Shown piece after piece: positions 1 through 5,196 of a DNA stretch of 5,196 nt. Position 1 is the first letter of the stretch, and every line of letters starts with the position of its first letter. The translations under genes were made by a program, and so were the position numbers. Below the pieces are notes generated by a model. It saw only the letters and a list, made by a program, of their open reading frames with translations. It made no database searches and had not been told where the DNA came from. The stretch comes from Tethybacter castelli (lineage in GTDB: Bacteria; Pseudomonadota; Gammaproteobacteria; Tethybacterales; Tethybacteraceae): assembly GCA_036679665.1 (NCBI GenBank), contig JAZHEJ010000057.1, positions 1 through 5,196 of the forward strand, given 5' to 3'.

Positions 1-77
1 CCCAAACTTCAAAATCAAACTTTGCAAAACAAAACTTGTTATAGCTTGAACAAAGAAAGTAAAGTCGTTGATGGCAA
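1..77. repeat. Terminal 77-bp direct repeat, left end, outer copy
   Basis: These bases are identical to 360-436 (offset 359). The copies diverge at the next base (g at 78, a at 437). The outer copy begins exactly at the window edge. The length equals that of the repeat at the other end, which points to an assembly k-mer of 77 and not to a biological element. The last 12 bases (66-77) also fit the ggt reading frame, so the false join to ggt lies there. Confidence 0.95.
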
Positions 78-264
78 GTTGTATTGCGATCGCGGCGTCA
101 ACCGCTGAGCCGCCCCGGCTTAAAATTTCCACCCCGGCGCGCGTTGCATGCGGATTAGCCGAGCTAGCCATATGGCGTTGAGCGAAAACCGATTCGCCGG
201 CAATAGCCAAAGTAGGCTGTGCTACCAAGACTAAAACCCAAATGAAAAAACTAATAGTGCGCAC
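1..264 (-). CDS. ggt: Gamma-glutamyltransferase, N-terminal fragment, broken at contig end
   Basis: Gamma-glutamyltransferase cleaves the gamma-glutamyl bond of glutathione and similar peptides, usually in the periplasm of Gram-negative bacteria. Reading leftward from a GTG at 264-262, residues 1 to about 22 form a signal peptide (MRT, then a hydrophobic core FFIWVLVLV, then a small-residue region ending AIA). Residues 32-66 carry the family's N-terminal block: MASSANPHATRAGVEIL followed by GGSAVDAAIAIQLAIN. In the family this is followed by a VVEPQSSGIGGG-type segment. Here it changes at residue 67 to an unrelated AT-rich reading (DFTFFVQ...) that stays open to base 1. Only 67-264 is therefore authentic ggt. 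The autoprocessing threonine and the catalytic small subunit lie beyond the window. The GTG start is chosen because an in-frame TGA lies 18 bases upstream and no ATG precedes the signal peptide. No clear Shine-Dalgarno sequence is visible. The break is probably a chimeric join and not a natural mutation. Confidence 0.82.
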   Translation of the reverse strand, partial: MRTISFFIWVLVLVAQPTLAIAGESVFAQRHMASSANPHATRAGVEILSRGGSAVDAAIAIQLAINDFTFFVQAITSFVLQSLILKFG

Positions 265-359
265 GGTAGTTGTTGCGATTCAAAAAAAATATTTATGATG
301 ATTTTATTTTTTGTGCATCACAATCGCGTTTGTTTCATATTTGGAAGCGTAGCTATCAA

Positions 360-436
360 CCCAAACTTCAAAATCAAACTTTGCAAAACAAAACTTGTTA
401 TAGCTTGAACAAAGAAAGTAAAGTCGTTGATGGCAA
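360..436. repeat. Terminal 77-bp direct repeat, left end, inner copy
   Basis: This is an exact copy of bases 1-77. It is probably the genuine location, because it reads on into the spacer before the restriction-modification gene. It is AT-rich, with several short internal repeats of AAACTT. The DNA between the two copies makes a 359-bp loop that holds the real ggt start and its upstream region. Confidence 0.9.
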
Positions 437-614
437 AGCTTTAATGAAGATGAAATGGCTGGTCACAAGCATAGCTGATGAGATATTTCAATCGTTGTCG
501 GCTTACCAAAAAGTGAATAAAAAAACCAGGTGGACTGCGCGGCCCAACGAATTGCACTAAATTTATCAAAAGCACAAAGTGTGATCGCAAGCGAAAACAT
601 GTCGTAAAACACAG

Positions 615-626
615 ATAAAATATATT
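615..626. repeat. 12-bp A/T box, upstream copy
   Basis: ATAAAATATATT occurs here and again at 770-781, just before the restriction-modification gene. It lies next to an inverted pair, TAAAACAC (605-612) and GTGTTTTA (663-670). It could be a promoter or operator element, but so A/T-rich a word can recur by chance. Confidence 0.3.
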
Positions 627-751
627 AACGGTTTTGTAGCATAGTCTTGGTATAGGCTTGCCGTGTTTTATCTAAATTTTTAACTGCTTTGTAAAAAAAT
701 CACCGCTATCGGCTCTGCTGAACTGTTCTTGCGCTAGGATTACGCCATAAA

Positions 752-781
752 CTAGCGTGCTAGCTGAACATAAAATATATT
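752..781 (+). promoter_or_regulatory. Candidate promoter/operator region of the Type IIG gene
   Basis: A short interrupted palindrome, CTAGC-GT-GCTAG (752-763), stands just before the second copy of the A/T box (770-781). The box contains -10-like hexamers, TAAAAT (771-776) and TATATT (776-781). No convincing -35 hexamer sits at the right spacing: the best at 17 nt is TAAACT, 3 of 6 matches. The position, 55-84 bases before the TTG start, suits a promoter with an overlapping operator. No controller (C) protein gene is present, so the regulator, if any, is unknown. Confidence 0.25.
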
Positions 782-835
782 CCTCATCGCAAAGCGAGAA
801 CAAAAGTTAGTCCAAGCAACAATAAACTCGTCGAA

Positions 836-3832
836 TTGATACGCGATGTCCTAGCATCCCGTTTCAATGAAACGATGGTTCAGGACAAGCTTAGCTCTTT
901 GTTCAAAGAGATGGGTTGCGACGTTCAACTCGCAACTTCCATCGAAGGCGGCGCGGCTGATATTCATTTGACTGATCGCAATGTGATCATTGAAGTCAAG
1001 GCGTCCGGCAAGGCGGGACCGGATAAACCAGGCAGCGCTCGCAAGGGGCGTGGCGCCACTACGCAACGCGAACAGCTATTTGCTTATGTCGAGGGTATGC
1101 GTCGTCAAACTAGAACACAGCTGGATTTGCCTTGGAACGCTGAGTGCCCTTGGGTAGGCATCCTGACAGATGGCCTGTCCTGGTGGGTATGGAAATGGTC
1201 TTCGAAAGGTGAAGCGCCTCGCAAACCTTTAACTCATTTTTCATTGGCGTCTGATAAAGAAGATGCCGCATTACAGAAAGTTCAGAGCTTGCTTGAAGCC
1301 ACCGAATCCGGCAAACCATGGATTCCTTCTGATTTGGCGAGACTTTTTACTGGCTTTGAGGATCAATTGGATGCCATATATCTGGATGCATCCGAAAAAA
1401 CAAGTATACAAACCAAGGTTTCTGTCTGGCTTGAGCTGTTGAAAGCTTCAGGCATGGCTCCCAAATCACAGCGCAAGCGAGACGCGTTATTTGTCAAACA
1501 CACTTATTTGGTTGCGATAGCGAAAGCGGTAATCGCAGCGTTAAGTCACGAGCCCCATCCGACGCATGAGGCATTGCGCAATCATTTCGCCTCCTGGGTG
1601 CTTGAAGTAAGCGACGGCAGAAAATGGGTGCAACGACTATTTGAGTTTTCCGCCAAATATGATTGGCGCGCCCGTCCGGTTGATGTACTGCGTAGCCTCT
1701 ATCAAGATGTAATTCCTGTTGCAGACCGCAAGGCCTACGGTGAATACTACACTCCCGACTACTTGGCCGAAGGTATAGTCGAGCGCGTTCTTGACAACCG
1801 GTGGTGTGAGACTGCGGCGCAGGCGGCGTTGGAATTGATCGATGGACATCGTGATCATCTAGATGGAATTGGGGTTCTTGATCCAACCTGCGGGTCCGGG
1901 ACTTTTCTTTATCATGCGGCACGGCGTCTGCTTGATTCCGCAGCTTTGGTAAACCGCAATAACGAAGAGCGCGCCGAGTGTGTCGCTCATCTTGTGCACG
2001 GCATCGACATTCATCCGGTGGCGGTGGAAATGGCTCGCGCGACCTTGCTTAGGGCACTGCCGGCCCAGCCTCGCGGCGGTGTTGATGTGCTGAACGTAAG
2101 CCAAGGCGATAGCTTGATCGCAAGCGGTGGCGACACATTGCTCACTGAAGTAAGCTTCCCGTCAGTCGAAAGGCGCTATTTTGTTTTGCCTCGTGAATTG
2201 ATTCTTTCGACCGACTTTCGCAAGTCGGCCACAAAACTAATCGAGAGTGTCGAACGCGACGAAAAGCAACCGCCTCGGGTACTCTATAAAGATCATGAAG
2301 AACAAGATATCCGTAATGCCCACATCCAACTAAAGAACGTCTACCGCGAGCGTGGTAACGGTATCTGGTTGTGGCTGATCATCAACTCCGTGGCTCCGCA
2401 CCGCCTTGCGGAGCGCAAAGTAAATCGTATTGTTGCCAATCCGCCGTGGGTGCGCATGAGTAATATACAAGTGCCAGAGCGTAAAAATACGTTGATCGAT
2501 ATGGCAACCGTGCTAATGCTTTGGGTTGGCGGCAAAAATGCCACCGGCTTTGATATCGCCGCGCTGTTTATCGTGCGCTGTCTAGAGCTGTACCTGACTA
2601 AATCCGGAGGAGCTAGCGCTTGGATAACCAACGCTGCTGCCATTTCCGGCGATAACTGGGCACGATTTCACAATCAATTCGTACCTCAGGAGTGCTGGGA
2701 TTTTTCAAAGCTGCAAAAGCAACCTTTTAAAGGCGCCAAATCCTGCGTATGGTTTGAAGATAATGGCAATAACAAAATAGCGGATTACGAATTTAAACGA
2801 TTGGTCAATAAATCCGGAACGAAGATAAAGCTAACCGATTCCTGGGATACCGTGATGGAAAAAGTAACCTTTAAGAAGGTACCCATACCTTTGAGAACGC
2901 AACCAAATCCTTCCGAATATAAAGGTATGTTCAGGCAAGGCGTAACGCTACTGCCGAATTGTTTGATCCGCGTAAAGATCGCGAAACAAAGCTCTGGGCG
3001 TGGCCTCTCGTCGGTGACGAAGAAAAATCTTGGTACCGACAAGCGGATCAGTTTCACCTGTGTTATTTCACGACACGTGCCATGGAATAAGGTACCGCCA
3101 CAAAGCGGCACCGTTCCGGCTCGCTGGATCAAAAAAACTGTGATATCGCGTGATTTGCTTCCATTTGCCTTACGTACTGAGCTTACGCAGTGCGTTATCC
3201 CCGTAGGGGCAACTGGAACCTTGGAACCCGCACCGCACCGGGAGAACTACTGGCAAAGTGCAGACAAGTACTATCAAGAATTTAAAAGCGCAGGTGACCA
3301 TACACCGCAGACCCTTTTGGATCGAATAGATTATCAGCATCAGCTTAGTGTGCAGTTGGGGCGAAACCGATTCAGCGGACTGGTAATTTACAACTCTTCA
3401 GGGCAACTATTACGTGCGGCGTATACTAACAAAGATGTAATCATTGAGCATGGTTGTTATTACTACCAACCAAAGTTCGTCGCCGAAGGCCATTATCTGG
3501 CCGCAGTTTTAAACGCTTCGTGCTTGCAGTTTGCATATGCCGAGGCGCGCAAGAGCGACCGGCATTTTCTAAACCATATTTGGCAGTACGTTTCAATACC
3601 ACGTTTTGCGCACGACCACGAACTTCATAGCGAACTAGCTAAGTTAGGGAAACGAGCGCAGCAAGAAGCGCAAAAGTTCATCAAAAATTACAATGCGCAA
3701 GCCGGTCAAATAAAAATTAGTCAGGAGATCCGACAGGCCATAGTTGCGTCAGGTACCATGAACAAAATAAATACCTTAGTAAGTAAGCTCCTTCCGAAGT
3801 ATGCCAACGTAGAAATTAACGATAACTCGTAG
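836..3832 (+). CDS. Type IIG restriction-modification enzyme (nuclease and N6-adenine methyltransferase fusion)
   Basis: This cytoplasmic defence enzyme should methylate adenine in its own recognition site using S-adenosylmethionine and cut DNA lacking that mark, all in one 998-residue chain. Residues 1 to about 160 form the nuclease: D42 and then E53-V-K55 make a PD-(D/E)XK motif, followed by TTQREQLFAYVEGM and a GILTDGLSWWVWKW strand pair. A helical linker (about 180-295) leads to the methyltransferase: motif X GEYYTP (302-307), motif I LDPTCGSGTF (348-357), motif II HGIDIHP (388-394) and the catalytic motif IV NPPW (535-538). From about 640 to 930 lies the probable target-recognition region, ending HIWQYVSIPRF, a tail typical of this superfamily; a charged helical C-terminus follows. 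No Walker A or helicase motif is seen, which argues against Type I, Type III or Type ISP, and the nuclease argues against BREX PglX. Length suits Type IIG (about 900-1100). The start is uncertain: TTG at 836 is the only ATG/GTG/TTG codon before Met14, with no Shine-Dalgarno sequence. No specificity or partner gene lies beside it. All key residues are intact, so it is probably active. Its recognition sequence cannot be read from the protein. Confidence 0.9.
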   Translation: MIRDVLASRFNETMVQDKLSSLFKEMGCDVQLATSIEGGAADIHLTDRNVIIEVKASGKAGPDKPGSARKGRGATTQREQLFAYVEGMRRQTRTQLDLPWNAECPWVGILTDGLSWWVWKWSSKGEAPRKPLTHFSLASDKEDAALQKVQSLLEATESGKPWIPSDLARLFTGFEDQLDAIYLDASEKTSIQTKVSVWLELLKASGMAPKSQRKRDALFVKHTYLVAIAKAVIAALSHEPHPTHEALRNHFASWVLEVSDGRKWVQRLFEFSAKYDWRARPVDVLRSLYQDVIPVADRKAYGEYYTPDYLAEGIVERVLDNRWCETAAQAALELIDGHRDHLDGIGVLDPTCGSGTFLYHAARRLLDSAALVNRNNEERAECVAHLVHGIDIHPVAVEMARATLLRALPAQPRGGVDVLNVSQGDSLIASGGDTLLTEVSFPSVERRYFVLPRELILSTDFRKSATKLIESVERDEKQPPRVLYKDHEEQDIRNAHIQLKNVYRERGNGIWLWLIINSVAPHRLAERKVNRIVANPPWVRMSNIQVPERKNTLIDMATVLMLWVGGKNATGFDIAALFIVRCLELYLTKSGGASAWITNAAAISGDNWARFHNQFVPQECWDFSKLQKQPFKGAKSCVWFEDNGNNKIADYEFKRLVNKSGTKIKLTDSWDTVMEKVTFKKVPIPLRTQPNPSEYKGMFRQGVTLLPNCLIRVKIAKQSSGRGLSSVTKKNLGTDKRISFTCVISRHVPWNKVPPQSGTVPARWIKKTVISRDLLPFALRTELTQCVIPVGATGTLEPAPHRENYWQSADKYYQEFKSAGDHTPQTLLDRIDYQHQLSVQLGRNRFSGLVIYNSSGQLLRAAYTNKDVIIEHGCYYYQPKFVAEGHYLAAVLNASCLQFAYAEARKSDRHFLNHIWQYVSIPRFAHDHELHSELAKLGKRAQQEAQKFIKNYNAQAGQIKISQEIRQAIVASGTMNKINTLVSKLLPKYANVEINDNS

Positions 3833-3878
3833 CCACTTCATTTACGCAACAGCTTTTACTTGTCAATCCAACCAGGAT

Positions 3879-3912
3879 GTTCGCTAGACTGTGGCGTTAG
3901 TCTCAAGCGAGC
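3879..3912. other. Hairpin downstream of the Type IIG gene
   Basis: TCGCTAGACT (3881-3890) pairs with AGTCT (3899-3903) and AGCGA (3906-3910) around an 8-base loop, with a 2-base bulge at 3904-3905. A G-T and a G-C pair at the base extend it slightly. It begins 47 bases after the stop codon of the restriction-modification gene. The bases after it are A-rich (GCGAAAAAATAAA), not T-rich, so it is not a standard intrinsic terminator. It may protect the 3' end of the mRNA or be part of a small structured element. Confidence 0.45.
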
Positions 3913-4045
3913 GAAAAAATAAACCGATCAAGCGCTCGAGGTAGCCAAACCGAAGTTAGCCAACAAGGTATCTTGCAAAATTTAATAAAGGCGTTGCGCC
4001 AGAAAAGTCGGGGTACGCAAACCGGTAAATTGCGTAAATTTCTAC

Positions 4046-4076
4046 TTGCCAGGCTAAATTTTTCAGTGAGTATAGT
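4046..4076 (+). promoter_or_regulatory. Possible sigma-70 promoter for sdaA
   Basis: TTGCCA (4046-4051) matches the -35 consensus at 5 of 6 bases and TATAGT (4071-4076) matches the -10 consensus at 5 of 6. The spacer is 19 nt, longer than the preferred 17, so the site would be weak. It lies about 150 bases before the sdaA start, and the terminator-like stem at 4178-4201 falls in between. That is either an attenuation arrangement or a sign that the promoter call is wrong. Confidence 0.2.
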
Positions 4077-4177
4077 AAATTTAGTAGTGAAAATATTAAT
4101 TGCCGACAAAACACTTGGGAGACCGATCACAAGCAGCCTAGCAAGATATGCGGTTACATAAAAACATATACGCTAGC

Positions 4178-4201
4178 CGTGCTTTGCCGGCACGCATTTT
4201 T
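4178..4201 (+). terminator. Weak intrinsic-terminator-like stem before sdaA
   Basis: CGTGC (4178-4182) pairs with GCACG (4190-4194) around a 7-base loop, followed by CA and five T residues (4197-4201). The stem is only 5 bp, so termination would be inefficient. It could end transcripts from the restriction-modification gene, or act as a leader attenuator for sdaA, whose ATG is 27 bases further on. Confidence 0.3.
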
Positions 4202-4227
4202 ATCGGTTTACGTTCAACAGTCAGCTG

Positions 4228-5196
4228 ATGTTCTTATCCGTATCCGAGCTTTTTAAGATAGGTATCGGGCCTTCATCGTCGCACACGATGGGGCCGATGA
4301 TCGCGGCGCACAGGTTTAGAGAAATACTAGCGGCAAATGCGGATGCGACCGCGCAAATTGATGCGCTCAAAGTTCATCTGTATGGTTCGCTGGCCTTTAC
4401 CGGCAAAGGCCATGCGACCGATCGCGCGATTATTCTAGGCTTGTTAGGTTATCTGCCTGACGCGATTGATCCGGATAAAGTCGATGATTACATTAACGCG
4501 CAGCAACAAGACCGGACAATCGAATTGCCCGGCGCCATGAAGGTGAAGTTCAATCCGGAACAAGATATCATTTTTGATTACGGGCCGGCTTTGCCTAAAC
4601 ACCCCAACGGGATGAAATTCCAAGCTGTTTCCGTAAGCAAACAAGTAAGTTTGGAGCGCGTCTTTTATTCGATCGGCGGCGGCTTTATCACGTCGGACGA
4701 TGATGACAATTTGACTGAGCAGTCGGCTAACCCCGGCCAGACCGCATCAGATGTCAAGGTGCCTTTTCCATTCGCGTCAGTCAATGAAATGATGGAAATG
4801 GGCAAGGAAAACAATTTATCCTTCGCCCAAATGAAACGCGCCAACGAAGAGGCGTTGCAAAATCGCGCGCAGGTAAATGCAAACTTGGACAAAATCTGGC
4901 AAACCATGCATGATTGCATTAATCGAGGTTTGGTCCAAACCGGGCATCTGCCCGGCGGGTTAAAAGTTAAGCGTCGCGCCTCGGTGATTTACCTGAAACT
5001 TCGCGACGAGGAGACTGATTCAAAAAAGGAGCCGTACACGCATTTTGACTGGTTGCACGCTTATGCCATGGCGGTTAATGAAGAAAACGCGGCCGGCGGC
5101 AAAGTGGTTACCGCGCCGACCAACGAAGAGGCGTTGCAAAATCGCGCGCAGGTAAATGCAAACTTGGACAAAATCTGGCAAACCATGCATGATTGC
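4228..5196 (+). CDS. sdaA: L-serine dehydratase (L-serine ammonia-lyase), 3' part missing and joined to a repeat
   Basis: This iron-sulfur enzyme converts L-serine to pyruvate and ammonia in the cytoplasm. The ATG start gives MFLSVSELFKIGIGPSSSHT, which aligns with E. coli SdaA from its first residues; an in-frame TAG lies upstream at 4174 and no good Shine-Dalgarno sequence is visible. Further family landmarks are YGSLAFTGKGHATDRAIILGL (52-72), YSIGGGFI (147-154), LPGGLKVKRRAS (241-252) and MAVNEENAAGGKVVTAPTN (281-299). Residues 1-299 thus cover the beta domain and the beginning of the alpha domain of the single-chain form (about 455 residues in full). After N299 the family continues GACGIVP, but here it reads EEALQNRAQV, repeating residues 207-230 of the same protein up to the contig end. 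The cysteines that bind the [4Fe-4S] cluster lie beyond the break and are absent. The frame is kept across the join because the repeat offset, 279, is a multiple of three. This is probably an assembly or amplification artefact and not a real 93-residue protein repeat. Confidence 0.92.
   Translation, partial: MFLSVSELFKIGIGPSSSHTMGPMIAAHRFREILAANADATAQIDALKVHLYGSLAFTGKGHATDRAIILGLLGYLPDAIDPDKVDDYINAQQQDRTIELPGAMKVKFNPEQDIIFDYGPALPKHPNGMKFQAVSVSKQVSLERVFYSIGGGFITSDDDDNLTEQSANPGQTASDVKVPFPFASVNEMMEMGKENNLSFAQMKRANEEALQNRAQVNANLDKIWQTMHDCINRGLVQTGHLPGGLKVKRRASVIYLKLRDEETDSKKEPYTHFDWLHAYAMAVNEENAAGGKVVTAPTNEEALQNRAQVNANLDKIWQTMHDC
4841..4917. repeat. Terminal 77-bp direct repeat, right end, inner copy
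   Basis: This copy is exactly repeated at 5120-5196 (offset 279). It encodes sdaA residues 206-230 in the correct family context (helix before WQTMHDCINRG), so this is the genuine location. Confidence 0.95.
5120..5196. repeat. Terminal 77-bp direct repeat, right end, outer copy
   Basis: This is an exact copy of 4841-4917 that ends at the last base of the window. The bases before the copies differ (g at 4840, a at 5119). The first 6 bases, CCAACG, probably also occur in the true sdaA sequence at the ThrAsnGly codons, which would place the false join in a 6-nt microhomology. Confidence 0.95.

Larger units (their letters stand above)
265..835. other. AT-rich intergenic region between ggt and the Type IIG gene
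   Basis: These 571 bases separate the leftward ggt start from the rightward restriction-modification gene, so they should hold the promoters of both. I see no recognisable gene, tRNA or known RNA motif. An open frame from a TTG at 270 to a TAA at 560 (96 codons) resembles no family I know, is lysine- and asparagine-rich, lacks a ribosome binding site and runs through the 77-bp repeat, so I do not call it. Visible structure includes a 12-bp A/T box present twice (615-626 and 770-781), an inverted pair (605-612 against 663-670) and a short interrupted palindrome at 752-763. Confidence 0.6.
3833..4227. other. Intergenic region between the Type IIG gene and sdaA
   Basis: These 395 bases are AT-rich compared with the flanking genes. 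A 62-codon frame from a TTG at 3973 to 4161 and a 75-codon frame on the other strand (4130-3903) resemble nothing known and have no ribosome binding signals, so I do not call them. The region holds a strong hairpin soon after the upstream stop codon, a possible promoter near 4046-4076 and a weak terminator-like stem just before sdaA. No RNA gene or mobile-element end was recognised. Confidence 0.6.

Noticed and set aside
270..560. A 96-codon frame on the plus strand, starting with TTG
   Set aside because: It matches no family I recognise, has no ribosome binding site, has AT-driven composition and runs through the 77-bp repeat.
1494..1922. A 142-codon minus-strand frame inside the restriction-modification gene
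   Set aside because: It lies fully antisense to a well-supported coding region and shows no recognisable domain; it is a shadow frame.
836..3832. BREX PglX methyltransferase or Type ISP enzyme
   Set aside because: PglX proteins lack the N-terminal PD-(D/E)XK nuclease seen here, and Type ISP enzymes are much longer and carry a helicase domain with Walker motifs that are absent.
804..3966. Similar words flanking the restriction-modification gene (AAGTTAGTCCAAGCAA at 804-819 and AAGTTAGCCAACAA at 3953-3966), possibly attachment sites or a target duplication
   Set aside because: The match needs two single-base gaps, no integrase or transposase is present, and short similarities of this kind are expected by chance.
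3903..4161. Small overlapping frames on both strands between the two right-hand genes
   Set aside because: Neither resembles a known protein or has initiation signals; such lengths are common by chance in spacer DNA.
1..5196. Terminal repeats as evidence of a circular element or a phage or transposon end
   Set aside because: The left and right repeats differ from each other, so the contig does not close on itself. Each repeat matches only nearby internal sequence and ends in housekeeping genes.

Overview
The window looks like one complete short contig, probably from a proteobacterium. The evidence is a Gram-negative-type L-serine dehydratase, a periplasmic gamma-glutamyltransferase with a signal peptide, and moderate GC in genes against AT-rich spacers. 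I cannot name a genus. It carries one complete gene, a single-chain Type IIG restriction-modification enzyme (836-3832, +), between two metabolic genes that are both cut at the ends.

Layout: (1) 1-264, minus strand, the N-terminus of gamma-glutamyltransferase (ggt). Its real sequence covers 66 codons (67-264) and then breaks abruptly. (2) 265-835, an AT-rich spacer with no recognisable gene. (3) 836-3832, a 998-residue fusion of a PD-(D/E)XK nuclease, an N6-adenine DNA methyltransferase and a target-recognition region, starting at TTG. (4) 3833-4227, a spacer with one good hairpin and a weak terminator-like element. (5) 4228-5196, L-serine dehydratase (sdaA), convincing for 299 residues and then broken.

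The most striking structure is at the ends. The first 77 bases recur exactly at 360-436, and the last 77 bases recur exactly at 4841-4917. Two unrelated terminal repeats of the same length, 77, are the signature of a de Bruijn graph assembler run at k=77 whose path ended in a loop. Each loop is entered at a point where a conserved protein stops matching its family, and the join falls in a short microhomology (at most about 12 nt in ggt, about 6 nt in sdaA). I therefore read both broken genes as chimeric joins or tiny circles from amplification, library preparation or assembly, not as natural pseudogenes or protein repeats.

The restriction-modification enzyme needs no partner: one polypeptide should both methylate and cut. 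It sits alone as a small defence cargo between housekeeping genes. I found no helicase, specificity subunit, controller protein, integrase, transposase, CRISPR array or RNA gene, and no previously undescribed system. The genuine novelty, if any, is the unknown recognition specificity of the Type IIG enzyme.
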